Origin: Streptomyces zhaozhouensis
Lineage (GTDB): Bacteria > Actinomycetota > Actinomycetes > Streptomycetales > Streptomycetaceae
DNA length: 64,000 bases
Reading direction: 5' to 3'
Assembly: GCF_900230195.1 (NCBI RefSeq)
Contig: NZ_OCNE01000020.1
Span: 1 to 64,000, forward strand
Under the pieces are notes generated by a model. The model saw nothing but the letters and a program-made list of their open reading frames with translations. It did no database searches and was not told the origin of the DNA. This document shows positions 38,290 through 46,942 of this stretch, one piece after another; position 1 is the stretch's first letter, and each line of letters opens with the position of its first letter. The translations under genes were made by a program, and so were the position numbers.

Positions 38290-38484
38290 TCAGGCGGGCC
38301 GTGCCATGAGCCAGGCCACGGCGGCCAGCCCCACCAGGAGCGCGATCAGCGCGCCCGGGTGGCCCAGCAGCTCCCAGGGGCCGCGCGTCTGCCGCAGCCG
38401 CGCCAGCTCGGCGCGGCACACCGCGCACCGCCCCTCGCTCACCCGCCCCGCGCAGTTGGCGCACACCAGCCAGTCGGCGGTCAT
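38290..38484 (-). CDS. Small zinc-ribbon membrane protein
   Basis: 64 aa from ATG 38484 with GAGGAG ten bases upstream. The N-terminus has CANC ... CAVC (Cys8, 11, 20, 23), a treble-clef or zinc-ribbon pair, and the C-terminus one membrane helix (IALLVGLAAVAWLM). It is encoded opposite to its neighbours, between the surface protein and ftsE. The family is unknown to me. The intact Cys pairs, good ribosome site and high GC3 support a real gene. Confidence 0.7.
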   Translation of the reverse strand: MTADWLVCANCAGRVSEGRCAVCRAELARLRQTRGPWELLGHPGALIALLVGLAAVAWLMARPA

Positions 38485-38688
38485 GCGATCGTCTCCTCTC
38501 GTCCCCCCGTCTCCTCCACTCTGCCAGGCGGGACGCCGATCCGCAGACGGGGAACGGGCGGCGGCCCTCGGGAAGCGGGCGGGGAGACGGCGGAAGGGCG
38601 GTCGGCACCGGCGGGAGAACCCCCGCGAGTGCGGGCAAGTGGGGCGGCCGCGTGGCCTGCGGGACTGCGCGGCGCGCGGCGCTTCGCG

Positions 38689-38694
38689 TAGGGT
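38689..38694 (+). promoter_or_regulatory. -10 box TAGGGT upstream of ftsE
   Basis: TAGGGT lies 54 nt before GTG 38749. It is the best promoter candidate in the 264-nt gap between the zinc-ribbon gene and ftsE, which otherwise holds nothing recognisable. Confidence 0.4.
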
Positions 38695-38748
38695 CTGCCC
38701 AGCAAGGGAGAACCCCTCGTCCATACCCAGTCCCGACTTGGTGTAACC

Positions 38749-39438
38749 GTGATTCGATTCGACAACGTCTCCAAGACCTATCCCCGGCAGCAGGCGCCGG
38801 CCCTCAGTGGCGTCTCGCTGGAGGTCGAACGTGGCGAGTTCGTCTTCCTGGTGGGCTCGTCGGGCTCGGGCAAGTCCACCTTCCTGCGGCTGCTGCTGCG
38901 GGAGGAGCGCGCCAGCCAGGGCAGTGTGCACGTGCTCGGCAAGGACCTCGGCCGGCTCTCCAACTGGAAGGTCCCGCAGGTCCGCAGGCAACTCGGCACC
39001 GTGTTCCAGGACTTCCGGCTGCTGCCCAACAAGACGGTGGGCGAGAACGTCGCCTTCGCCCTGGAGGTGATCGGCAAGCCGCGCGGTCAGATCCGCAAGA
39101 CCGTGCCCGAGGTGCTGGACCTGGTGGGCCTCGGCGGCAAGGACGACCGGATGCCGGGCGAGTTGTCCGGCGGTGAGCAGCAACGCGTCGCCATCGCCCG
39201 CGCGTTCGTCAACCGGCCGCTGCTGCTGATCGCGGACGAGCCCACGGGCAACCTGGACCCGCAGACCTCGGTGGGCATCATGAAGCTGCTCGACCGCATC
39301 AACCGCACGGGTACCACCGTGGTCATGGCGACCCACGACGCCCAGATCGTGGACCAGATGCGTAAGCGTGTGATCGAACTTGAACGCGGTCGGTTGGTGC
39401 GTGACCAGACCCGCGGTGTCTACGGCTACCAGCACTGA
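38749..39438 (+). CDS. ftsE: Cell division ATP-binding protein FtsE
   Basis: 229 aa. It is the ABC ATPase of the FtsEX complex, which couples ATP hydrolysis in the cytoplasm to activation of cell-wall hydrolases outside. Walker A is GSSGSGKST, the Q-loop is TVFQDFRLLPNKT, the signature is LSGGEQQR, Walker B is LLIADEPTGNLD and the H-loop is ATHD. Full length for the family. A GTG start is used. It is followed after 21 nt by ftsX, which has its own ribosome site (GGAAAGGACGCC). Confidence 0.97.
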   Translation: MIRFDNVSKTYPRQQAPALSGVSLEVERGEFVFLVGSSGSGKSTFLRLLLREERASQGSVHVLGKDLGRLSNWKVPQVRRQLGTVFQDFRLLPNKTVGENVAFALEVIGKPRGQIRKTVPEVLDLVGLGGKDDRMPGELSGGEQQRVAIARAFVNRPLLLIADEPTGNLDPQTSVGIMKLLDRINRTGTTVVMATHDAQIVDQMRKRVIELERGRLVRDQTRGVYGYQH

Positions 39439-39459
39439 CTCGACCACGGAAAGGACGCC

Positions 39460-40368
39460 ATGCGCGCCCACTTCGTTTTCTCGGAGATCGGGGTCGGTCT
39501 CCGTCGGAACCTCACCATGACCTTCGCGGTGATCGTCTCGGTCGCCCTCTCCCTGGCCCTGCTCGGGGGCGCGCTGCTGGCGCGCAAGCAGGTCAACAGC
39601 ATGGAGGACTACTGGTACGACCGCGTCGAGGTGTCGATCTTCCTCTGCAACGAGGTCGACGCCGAGACCGACGCCGCCTGCTCCCGTGGCCCGGCCACCG
39701 AGGAGCAGCGGGAGGAGATCGCGGCCGAGCTGGAGAGCCTGGAGCTCGTGGACAAGGTCTACCACGAGACCGCGGAGGAGGCGTACGAGCACTACCAGGA
39801 GCAGCAGAAGGACTCGCCGTTCGCCTCCGTGGTGACCCCGGAGCAGATGCAGGAGTCCCTGCGGATCAAGCTGACCGACCCCACCAAGTACGAGGTGATC
39901 TCCTCGGCCTTCGCCGGCCGGGAGGGCGTGCAGTCGGTGACGGACCAACGCTCCCTGCTGGAAAACCTGTTCAACCTGTTGAACGGCGTGAACATCGCGG
40001 CCGTGGGTCTGATGATGCTGATGCTGGTGGTGGCGGTGTTGCTGATCGTCAACACGGTGCGGGTCTCCGCGTTCAGCCGGCGCCGTGAGACGGGGATCAT
40101 GCGGCTGGTCGGCGCCTCCAGCTTCTACATCCAGCTGCCGTTCATCCTGGAGGCCACGATCGCGGGGCTGATGGGCGCGCTGCTCGCCTGCTTCCTGCTG
40201 TTGGGCGTCTATCTGGGCATCGACGGCTTCCTCGCCGAGCGCATCCCGGTGATCGACTTCGTCGGCTGGGACGCCGTCTTCTCGGTGCTGCCCTACGTGT
40301 TGGTGACCGGGATCGCGATGCCCGCCCTTGCAGCATTCTTCGCCTTGTACAAGTACCTGAAGGTGTGA
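39460..40368 (+). CDS. ftsX: Cell division protein FtsX
   Basis: 302 aa. The four-helix topology is: TM1 at about 25-45 (FAVIVSVALSLALLGGALL), a large extracellular domain of about 120 aa with two Cys (LCNEVDAETDAAC), TM2 (VGLMMLMLVVAVLLIV), TM3 and TM4 at the C-terminus. The amphipathic segment FSRRRETGIMRLVGAS is typical. It partners FtsE and most likely passes the signal to a RipC/NlpC-P60-type hydrolase. The downstream S41 protease is a conserved neighbour. Confidence 0.96.
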   Translation: MRAHFVFSEIGVGLRRNLTMTFAVIVSVALSLALLGGALLARKQVNSMEDYWYDRVEVSIFLCNEVDAETDAACSRGPATEEQREEIAAELESLELVDKVYHETAEEAYEHYQEQQKDSPFASVVTPEQMQESLRIKLTDPTKYEVISSAFAGREGVQSVTDQRSLLENLFNLLNGVNIAAVGLMMLMLVVAVLLIVNTVRVSAFSRRRETGIMRLVGASSFYIQLPFILEATIAGLMGALLACFLLLGVYLGIDGFLAERIPVIDFVGWDAVFSVLPYVLVTGIAMPALAAFFALYKYLKV

Positions 40369-40434
40369 AATCGGTGTGACGTATCCCCGGCGCTGAAGCA
40401 ACTGGCGACTACCGTGCGCCCGCCGGGGATGTCC

Positions 40435-40440
40435 TACACT
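40435..40440 (+). promoter_or_regulatory. -10 box TACACT, leaderless start of S41 peptidase
   Basis: TACACT, seven bases, ATG 40448. No ribosome site is visible. Confidence 0.55.
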
Positions 40441-40447
40441 CCGCAGC

Positions 40448-41602
40448 ATGTCTGGTCCGTCTCACCGTGGTTCGTCCCGGAGCGTCCGGCGGGGCACCGC
40501 TCTGGCGTGTGTCTTCACCGGGGTGTTGGTGACCGGGGCCGCGACCGGTTCGTGGCCGGAGGGGAACGACGGGGCGGAGGCAGCCGTGCTGGCCTCCGGC
40601 TCGGGCACCGGCCTCGGCGTCGAGGATGCCAGGGAGTCCGCCTCGGCTGCCCTCGACGACGCGGGGCGGCTGGTCAGCCGCAGCGGTGACCGCTGGTCCG
40701 CGGCCTACACCCCCGAGGAGTACGAGGCGCTGCGCCGCGGCCTCGACGGCGAGTACGTCGGCACCGGCATAGCGGTACTGCGCACGGCCGACGGCCGGAT
40801 CGAGGTCGGCGAGGTGCACGCGGACAGCCCGGCGGAGCGCGCCGGCGTCCGTCCCGGCGACGTGATCCACACGATCGACGGCGTGCCGCTGGCCGACGGC
40901 CCGGTGACCGACGTGGTCAGCCGGCTGCGCGGCAGCGACCGCGCCGCACACGCCGGCCCCGGCAGCACCGTGCTGCTCGGCATGGAACGGGACGGTGAGC
41001 ACCGGGAGCTGTCGGTGGAGCGCGCCCGACTCGCGATCCGCAGCGTGACGGTGAGCGAGGGGGAGGGCTTCACCCGCATCGAGGTGGACTCGTTCACCCG
41101 GGGCTCGGCCGAGCTGCTGAGCGAGGCGGTCGCCGAGGTGCCCGAGGGGCGCGGCATCGTGGTCGACCTGCGGGGGAACGCGGGCGGGCTGCTGACCGAG
41201 GCCGCCGACGCCGCCTCCGTCTTCCTGGACGGGGGGCTGGTCGCCACCTACGACGTGCACGGCGAGGAGCGGGCTCTGCACGCCCCACCCGGCGGGGACA
41301 CCGGCACCCCGTTGGTGGTGCTGGTGGACGGAGGCACCATGAGTTCGGCCGAGATGTTTACCGGAGTGCTCCAGGACCGTAATCGAGCGGTCATCGTCGG
41401 TCACCGCACCTTCGGCAAGGGCACGGTGCAGATGCCGAGCGAGCAGCCGGACGGCTCGGTCGCCGAGCTGACCGTCGGGCACTACGCGACCCCGTCCGGG
41501 CGCACGGTGGACGAGGGCGGCCTCGTGCCCGACCTGCTGGTGGCGCCCGGCGCCGACGCCGAGGCCGAGGCCGGGAGAGTGCTCGCCGGGCTCGGTCTGT
41601 AG
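40448..41602 (+). CDS. S41 family C-terminal processing peptidase
   Basis: 384 aa. An N-terminal signal anchor (SVRRGTALACVFTGVLVTG) places the enzyme outside the membrane. A PDZ domain (about 95-180: GIAVLRTADGRIEV, PAERAGVRPGDVIHTIDG) precedes the protease core with VDLRGNAGGLLTEA, the nucleophile serine in GGTMSSAEMF, and the lysine in FGKGTVQ, forming the Ser/Lys dyad of CtpA-like proteases. Substrates are unknown. The position next to ftsEX suggests a part in cell-wall enzyme turnover. Confidence 0.93.
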   Translation: MSGPSHRGSSRSVRRGTALACVFTGVLVTGAATGSWPEGNDGAEAAVLASGSGTGLGVEDARESASAALDDAGRLVSRSGDRWSAAYTPEEYEALRRGLDGEYVGTGIAVLRTADGRIEVGEVHADSPAERAGVRPGDVIHTIDGVPLADGPVTDVVSRLRGSDRAAHAGPGSTVLLGMERDGEHRELSVERARLAIRSVTVSEGEGFTRIEVDSFTRGSAELLSEAVAEVPEGRGIVVDLRGNAGGLLTEAADAASVFLDGGLVATYDVHGEERALHAPPGGDTGTPLVVLVDGGTMSSAEMFTGVLQDRNRAVIVGHRTFGKGTVQMPSEQPDGSVAELTVGHYATPSGRTVDEGGLVPDLLVAPGADAEAEAGRVLAGLGL

Positions 41603-41640
41603 GCGCGGAATATCGCTCGGCCCCGACGATCTCCGATGGG

Positions 41641-41646
41641 TAGACT
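41641..41646 (+). promoter_or_regulatory. -10 box TAGACT upstream of smpB
   Basis: TAGACT, nine bases, ATG 41656; the leader would be 0-3 nt. Confidence 0.45.
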
Positions 41647-41655
41647 TGGCTGGTC

Positions 41656-42135
41656 ATGGCTAAGGAAAAGGGACGCAAACTCATCGCGCAGAACAAGCGT
41701 GCCCGGCACGACTACCTCATTCTCGACACGTACGAGTGTGGGCTGGTGCTGACGGGCACCGAGGTCAAGTCGCTGCGCGCGGGTCGCGCCTCGCTGGTGG
41801 ACGGGTTCGGCCAGATCGACGGCGCCGAGGCCTACCTGCACAACGTGCACATCCCGGAGTACGCGCAGGGCACCTGGACCAACCACAGCGCCCGGCGCAA
41901 GCGCAAGCTGCTGCTGCACCGCTCGGAGATCGACAAGCTGATCGGCAAGCTCCAGGAGAGCGGCCTCACCCTGGTGCCGCTCCAGCTCTACTTCGTGAAC
42001 GGGCGGGCCAAGGTCGAGATAGCGCTGGCCAGGGGCAAGCGCGAGTACGACAAGCGGCAGACGCTGCGGGAGAAGCAGGACCGCAGGGAGGCGGAGCGCG
42101 TCATGTCCGCCGCCCGCCGCAAGCAGCGGGGCTGA
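41656..42135 (+). CDS. smpB: SsrA-binding protein SmpB
   Basis: 159 aa, usual length. It binds tmRNA and brings it to stalled ribosomes for trans-translation. Conserved parts are IAQNKRARHDY, ECGLVLTGTEVKSLRAGRASLVDGF, HIPEYAQG and the basic tail KRQTLREKQDRREAERVM. The tmRNA gene itself follows 101 nt downstream, giving a complete ribosome-rescue pair. Confidence 0.97.
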   Translation: MAKEKGRKLIAQNKRARHDYLILDTYECGLVLTGTEVKSLRAGRASLVDGFGQIDGAEAYLHNVHIPEYAQGTWTNHSARRKRKLLLHRSEIDKLIGKLQESGLTLVPLQLYFVNGRAKVEIALARGKREYDKRQTLREKQDRREAERVMSAARRKQRG

Positions 42136-42165
42136 AACGGCCGGGCGTGCCGCGGGGCGCCGCGC

Positions 42166-42171
42166 TATACT
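42166..42171 (+). promoter_or_regulatory. -10 box TATACT of the tmRNA gene
   Basis: TATACT is the best -10 consensus in the window, in the smpB-ssrA gap. No good -35 partner is visible. A start near 42178 gives a ~60-nt 5' precursor to be trimmed to 42237. Confidence 0.6.
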
Positions 42172-42236
42172 GGACGGCAGAGCACGGCACGGGCCGCTTG
42201 GGGACACCCGCGGCGGGCCGTTTGTCAACTCAACAT

Positions 42237-42602
42237 GGGGATGATCGGTTTCGACAGCGAACGTCGAAGCAGGGGAAGCGAGCCGAGGAAGCGGCAATGA
42301 TCTCGTTAACCACATGCCGCAAAAAAATAATCGCCAATACCAAGCGCGATTCCTTCGCCCTCGCTGCCTGAGCAGCGACCGCGAGGTGTCAGCCCGGGCT
42401 AGTTCCCGTCCCGGGTCCTGGCATCAGCTAGGGGACTCACCACCCGCCCCGGTCACGGGGGTGTGTGGGACATCACACAGTGACTGAGCCCGTCGGAGAC
42501 TTGTCCGCGTGATCTCCGGGGCCGAGAAAATCGCAGCGGACTGCGCTCGGAGAAGCCCTCCTTCCACTTCGTTGGACGCGGGTTCGATTCCCGCCATCTC
42601 CA
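42237..42602 (+). ncRNA. ssrA: Transfer-messenger RNA
   Basis: 366 nt. The 5' end GGGGATGATCGGTTTCGACA and the 3' end GGTTCGATTCCCGCCATCTCCA form the tRNA-like acceptor (GGGGAT with ATCTCC) and T arm. The tag frame 42333-42371 reads ANTKRDSFALAA and stop, the expected Streptomyces degradation tag ending in ALAA. CCA is not encoded after the discriminator A42602 and must be added. The G+C-rich pseudoknot region lies between 42380 and 42540. It is followed by an intrinsic terminator. Confidence 0.97.
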
Positions 42603-42607
42603 CTGTC

Positions 42608-42640
42608 GCCCCGGACCGGGTCCCCGGTCCGGGGCTTTTT
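42608..42640 (+). terminator. tmRNA terminator
   Basis: 12-bp perfect arms 42608-42619 and 42624-42635, loop GTCC, five T at 42636-42640. Confidence 0.93.
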
Positions 42641-42834
42641 GCTGTCCCGCGGGCCGGGCGCCGCGGTCGTCGTGCGGGGCCCGCGGTCGTGGCGCGGGCG
42701 CGGGGGCGTCCTCGGCCGGCGGTGGAGCGGCCGCGGGGTTCCCGGCGGCGCCCGTGCGGGCGGACGTGGCGGGGTTCACCGGGGACGGCCGCCGATTGTG
42801 GGCGTAAGCCCGTCTTTTTGTCGGTGTGGGCCGG

Positions 42835-42840
42835 TAAGGT
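42835..42840 (+). promoter_or_regulatory. -10 box TAAGGT, leaderless start of PBP gene
   Basis: TAAGGT, seven bases, ATG 42848. The 200-nt gap before it, after the tmRNA terminator, shows nothing else. Confidence 0.55.
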
Positions 42841-42847
42841 CGCGACC

Positions 42848-44722
42848 ATGGCGAACAGTTGGCGTAATCAGCGGGTCACGCTCATCGGCGGTGCCGCGCT
42901 GGTGACGGTCCTCGCCGTGGTCGCGGTCCTGCTGCTGCGCGGGGGCGGTGACGGCGGGGGCGAGGAGCGGGCGCGCGCGGCCACCGAGCGGTTCCTCGAC
43001 GCCTGGGCGGCCGGCGAGCTGGCCGAGGCCGCGGCCGGGACCGACGACCCCGCGGCCGCCGAGTCGCTGCTCGGCTCCGTGGCGAACAACACGGCGCCCG
43101 AGGAGGTCTCCTTCGAGGTCACGGGCGCGGTCGACAAGCCGGACGGCGCCCCCGACGACGCGCGGGCGGTCGGCTTCACCGCCCATTTCACGCTGCCGGG
43201 CATCGGCGAGGTCTCCTGGGACAACGTCGCGCTCGCCGTTCCCGGGTCGGGCGACGAGTGGCGGCTGCGCTGGCAGTCGGCGCTGCTGCACCCGGAGTTG
43301 TCCGAGGGGCAGACCCTGGTCAACACGGTCTCCTGGCCGGAGCGCGCGCCGATCGTCACGGCGGACGAGACCCCGGTCGCCGGCCCGGCCAGGGTCTGGG
43401 CGGTGAGCATATGGCCGGCCCAGCTGACCGACGAGGAGCTGGCCTGGGAGACGCTGGAGGCGCTGGACGCGGGGATAGACGTCGAGGCGCTCGCCGAGCG
43501 GGTCGCCGAGGCCGAGCCGGACCAGGCGGTGCCAGTGGTCACGCTCAGGGACCAGGTCTACGCCGAGCACGCGGAGGAGCTGGTCGCCGTCCCGGGGCTG
43601 CAGTTCGCCGAGGAGGAGCGGACGTTGGCGCACGCGGCGCGCGCCGTGGTGGGCTCGGTCGATCCGGAGACGGGGGAGGGGGCCTCGGGGCTCCAGGCGC
43701 GGTATCAGGAGGTGCTGGCCGGCACCCCGGGCGCCGAGCTGGTGGTCGCGGACCGGGAGTCGGGGGAGGCGGTGGCCTCGCTGGAGCGGCGCGAGGGCGA
43801 GCCGGGCAGCCCGGTCGTCACCACGCTGGACGCCGACATCCAGCGGGCGGCCGAGGAGGCGCTGGCCCAGGCGGAGAGCGACGGTTCGATCGTGGCGCTG
43901 CGGGCGTCCACGGGCGAGGTGCTGGCCGCGGCGGACACCCCGGTGGACGGCTTCGCGCGGTCCCTGGAGGGGCAGTTGGCGCCCGGCTCCACCTTCAAGG
44001 TGCTGACCACGGCGCATCTGCTGGAGAACGGGGTCGGCGTGGACGACCCGCTGGGCTGCCCGCGCCATGTCACGGTCAACGGACAGCGCTTCGAGAACCA
44101 GGACGAGTTCGAGCTGGGCGACGACACCTCGTTGCACGACGCCTTCGCCGCCTCGTGCAACACGGCGTTCATAGGCAATCTGGACCGCTTCGACCACGAG
44201 TCGCTGGGACGGACGGCCGAGGCGTTCGGGATAGGTGCCACCTGGGAGGTGGGCGCGGCGACGTTCGACGGGTCGGTGCCCCCGACCGCCGAGGAGAACG
44301 AGCTGGCCGCCTCGTTGATAGGCCAGCACCAGGTGCAGGCCAGCCCGTTGGCGATGGCCTCGGTCGCCGGCACGGTGGCGGCCGGCGGTTTCCACCAGCC
44401 GGTGCTGGTGCCGGAAGCGGTGGAGCGGCGGCACGAGGCGACGGCCGAGTTGTCGGGCGAGACGGTCCAGGCGCTCCGGGGGCTGATGCGGGACACCGTG
44501 ACGGAGGGCTCCGCCTCGGCGTTGGCCGACGTCTCGGGTGAGCCGCACGGCAAGACGGGCACGGCCGAGTTCACGAACGAGGACGGCGAACTCGCCACCC
44601 ACGCCTGGATCATCGGTTTCCTCGGCGAGGAGGACCTGGCGTTCGCCGTGATGCTGGAGGACGGCGGGTCCGGTGGCCAGGACGCGGGCCCGGTGGCGGC
44701 CGACTTCCTCGACCGGCGCTGA
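42848..44722 (+). CDS. Penicillin-binding protein, class B transpeptidase with MecA_N domain
   Basis: 624 aa from ATG 42848; the frame upstream overlaps ssrA and is ignored. One N-terminal membrane helix (VTLIGGAALVTVLAVVAVLLL) is followed by an NTF2-like MecA_N domain (about 38-150), a dimerisation region, and the transpeptidase domain with SxxK (PGSTFKVL), SxN (ASCNTAF) and KTG (HGKTGTAEF). It crosslinks peptidoglycan outside the membrane. MecA_N-type PBPs are frequent in streptomycetes and often have low beta-lactam affinity; resistance cannot be inferred from sequence. Confidence 0.94.
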   Translation: MANSWRNQRVTLIGGAALVTVLAVVAVLLLRGGGDGGGEERARAATERFLDAWAAGELAEAAAGTDDPAAAESLLGSVANNTAPEEVSFEVTGAVDKPDGAPDDARAVGFTAHFTLPGIGEVSWDNVALAVPGSGDEWRLRWQSALLHPELSEGQTLVNTVSWPERAPIVTADETPVAGPARVWAVSIWPAQLTDEELAWETLEALDAGIDVEALAERVAEAEPDQAVPVVTLRDQVYAEHAEELVAVPGLQFAEEERTLAHAARAVVGSVDPETGEGASGLQARYQEVLAGTPGAELVVADRESGEAVASLERREGEPGSPVVTTLDADIQRAAEEALAQAESDGSIVALRASTGEVLAAADTPVDGFARSLEGQLAPGSTFKVLTTAHLLENGVGVDDPLGCPRHVTVNGQRFENQDEFELGDDTSLHDAFAASCNTAFIGNLDRFDHESLGRTAEAFGIGATWEVGAATFDGSVPPTAEENELAASLIGQHQVQASPLAMASVAGTVAAGGFHQPVLVPEAVERRHEATAELSGETVQALRGLMRDTVTEGSASALADVSGEPHGKTGTAEFTNEDGELATHAWIIGFLGEEDLAFAVMLEDGGSGGQDAGPVAADFLDRR

Positions 44723-44745
44723 GGCGGGCGCGTGCGCTGCCCGCC
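44723..44745. terminator. Bidirectional hairpin PBP / LuxR-1
   Basis: GGCGGGC 44723-44729 pairs with GCCCGCC 44739-44745. It begins at the base after the PBP stop and ends 2 nt before the end of the convergent regulator gene. Confidence 0.7.
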
Positions 44746-44747
44746 GG

Positions 44748-45767
44748 TCAGCTGGTGAGCCAGCCCTGGGTGGCGGCCTCGACGCCGGCCTGGAAGCGGT
44801 TGGTGGCGTTCAGCCGGGTCATCAGGTTGGCCACGACGCGGCTGACCGAGCGCGCGGAGACGCCGAGCCGGTCGGCGATCTCGTCGTTGGAGAGCCCGGC
44901 GGCCATCATCAGCAGCACGTCCCGCTCCTGGCCGATCGGCGCGGTCCCCGCGACCGGGGCGTCCTCCTCCCCCGTGCCGTCGAAGTCCAGCCCGGCGCCC
45001 CAACTGAGCTGGAAGAACTGGCTGGCGTAGTCGACCACCGAGGGGTCGCGGACCAGGGCGACGCCGGCGGCCGAGTGCCCCGGGTCGAGCGGCAGCACCA
45101 CCAGCTCCCCGTCGTAGATCTGCATCCGGGAGGCGAGCACGCCGGCCGTGCGGACCCGGGCGCCGGCGGCGGTGATGCGGCTCACGTGGCGGGCGGTCGC
45201 CCGGTGCCGGCGCGCGCCGTGCTGGAAGAGCGAGCGGATCCGCACCCCGCGCTTGAGCAGCTCCAGGTCCAGCGGCGCCGCCGCCGACAGCGCGGCCTCG
45301 CTCTGCCCGCCGCCCGGAACCAGGGCGTCCAGTGACTCGGTGCAGGTGCGGGCGAGGTCGTCGATGACGGCGCGGATGTTCTCGATGCCCTCGACCGCCT
45401 CGATGCTGGTCCTGGCCGAGCGCATCGAGCGGGCCTCCAGATAGTCGCCGGAGAGCGCGTGCAGCCGCTCCCTGGTGGCGGCCATCGCCACCCGCTGACG
45501 GAGGATGTCGCCCTCCATCGGGGCCAGCAGGCTCTCCGCCGCGTTCTCCGGGTTGATCGCCACCCAGCCGCCGCCCGGGGTGCGCTGCAGCAGGCCCAGC
45601 CGGGAGAGCAGCCGCTCCGCGGCCCGCACCTGGTCGGCGGCGAGGCCGGCGCGTTCTGCCAACTCGGCGGGGTGGTCGGTGGGATGGGCGACCCGCAGCT
45701 GGTAGATCCGCACCGTGGTGGCGTCGATCTCACGGTCGATCAGCACGTCGGGTTCGTCGTCGATCAT
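44748..45767 (-). CDS. TrmB/LuxR-type transcriptional regulator, copy 1
   Basis: 339 aa. The N-terminal winged helix (about 20-80: IYQLRVAHPTDHPAELAERAG) resembles TrmB. A helical linker carries RARLHALSGDYLEARSMRSA-type sequence. A PLD-like effector region follows (SLFQHGARRHRATARHV, MQIYDGELVVLPLDP). The C-terminus is a LuxR HTH (GLSNDEIADRLGVSARSVSRVVANLMTRLNA). It is a paralog of the next gene and lies downstream of it on the same strand, 31 nt away. It shares a 78-nt identical block with that gene (45319-45396). No receiver domain, so it probably responds to a ligand. Confidence 0.88.
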   Translation of the reverse strand: MIDDEPDVLIDREIDATTVRIYQLRVAHPTDHPAELAERAGLAADQVRAAERLLSRLGLLQRTPGGGWVAINPENAAESLLAPMEGDILRQRVAMAATRERLHALSGDYLEARSMRSARTSIEAVEGIENIRAVIDDLARTCTESLDALVPGGGQSEAALSAAAPLDLELLKRGVRIRSLFQHGARRHRATARHVSRITAAGARVRTAGVLASRMQIYDGELVVLPLDPGHSAAGVALVRDPSVVDYASQFFQLSWGAGLDFDGTGEEDAPVAGTAPIGQERDVLLMMAAGLSNDEIADRLGVSARSVSRVVANLMTRLNATNRFQAGVEAATQGWLTS

Positions 45768-45798
45768 CGTGCTCGGTCCGTTCCTCCCGCTCCGCCCG

Positions 45799-46782
45799 TC
45801 AGGACAGCCAGCCCTGCAGCGCGGCGCGCGCGCCGGCCTGGAACCGGCTGTCGGCGCCGAGGCGTTCCATCAGCCTGGCCACGATTCTGCTCACCGAGCG
45901 CGGGGACATGCCGAGTTGGTGGGCGATCGCCTCGTCCTTCTTCCCGGCCGCCATCAGCATCAGCACGTCGCGTTCGACGTCGGTCGGTTCGCTGCCGGAG
46001 CGCTGGTCCTCCTCCGCGAAGTCGATGGCGCGGTCCCAGTAGTGCTCGAAGAGCTGCTGGAGGAAGTTGAGCACCGCCGGCGCCCGCACCAGGGCCACCC
46101 CCGCGGCCGTGTGCAGCGGGTCGATCGGCAGCACCGCGCAGCTGGCGTCGTAGATCAGCATCCGGGACGGCAGCACGCTGACGCTGCGCACCTGGGCGCC
46201 GGCGGCGATCAGGGTGCCGGCGTAGACCACGGTGGCGCGGTGTTTGCGCGCGGTGTGCTGGAAGAGCATCCGCGTCTTCACGCCGCGTTCCAGCGTCTCC
46301 AGGTCCAGCGGGGTCGCCGCGCGGATCGCGCCCTCGGGCTGGCCGCCGCCCGGGACCAGGGCGTCCAGTGACTCGGTGCAGGTGCGGGCGAGGTCGTCGA
46401 TGACGGCGCGGATGTTCTCGATGCCCTCGACCACCTCGATGCTGCTCTTCGCCGAGCGCATCGAGCGGGCCTCCAGGTAGTCCCCGGAGAGCGCGTGCAG
46501 TCTGGCCCTGGTGGCGGCCATGGCGATCCGGCGTTGCAGGATGTCCTGTTCGAGGGGGGCGAGTAGCGCGTCGGCCGCGCTCTCCGGCGAGATCGCCACA
46601 CGTCCGCCACTCGGTGAGGTGCGCAACAGGCCGAGTGTGAAGAGGCGTTCCTCGGCGGCGGTGACCTCGTCCTCGGTCAATCCGGCGCGTGACGCGATCT
46701 GGCTCACCGAATCTGTGGGATGGATCACGCGGAGCCGGTAAACTCGGGTCGCTGCTGCGTCTATTTCGCCGGATTCGTGCAC
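45799..46782 (-). CDS. TrmB/LuxR-type transcriptional regulator, copy 2
   Basis: 327 aa, GTG start with GAGGAAGAAGAG just upstream. Same architecture as copy 1: N-terminal winged helix (VYRLRVIHPTDSVSQIASRAG), conserved linker IEVVEGIENIRAVIDDLART, PLD-like region (MLFQHTARKHRATVVYAG, MLIYDASCAVLPIDP), LuxR HTH (KKDEAIAHQLGMSPRSVSRIVARL). It reads out from the 160-bp region shared with the secreted-peptide gene. It is therefore the likely controller of the peptide/ATP-grasp/DUF1015 operon, alone or with copy 1. Confidence 0.88.
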   Translation of the reverse strand: MHESGEIDAAATRVYRLRVIHPTDSVSQIASRAGLTEDEVTAAEERLFTLGLLRTSPSGGRVAISPESAADALLAPLEQDILQRRIAMAATRARLHALSGDYLEARSMRSAKSSIEVVEGIENIRAVIDDLARTCTESLDALVPGGGQPEGAIRAATPLDLETLERGVKTRMLFQHTARKHRATVVYAGTLIAAGAQVRSVSVLPSRMLIYDASCAVLPIDPLHTAAGVALVRAPAVLNFLQQLFEHYWDRAIDFAEEDQRSGSEPTDVERDVLMLMAAGKKDEAIAHQLGMSPRSVSRIVARLMERLGADSRFQAGARAALQGWLS

Positions 46783-46826
46783 GCTCTTCTTCCTCGAACG
46801 ACGTCGGCCAGCCCCTTGGCGTCAAC

Positions 46827-46887
46827 TTGACAGGCGAGATGATGCCACAGTGACTCTATCGACTTCTCCGTGAATGCTCGTGAGCAT
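46827..46887 (+). promoter_or_regulatory. Divergent promoter region with palindrome
   Basis: A consensus -35 TTGACA lies at 46827-46832, reading toward the peptide gene. A -10 at the right spacing is poor (GTGACT or TGACTC at 46850-46856). The palindrome ATGCTC-GT-GAGCAT at 46874-46887 lies between this promoter and the peptide start and would be a suitable operator for the flanking regulators. Confidence 0.5.
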
Positions 46888-46942
46888 GATTGCGCCAGCA
46901 TGCCACTCATGTTCGTCTATGTGGACACGGAAGAGGGAACCC

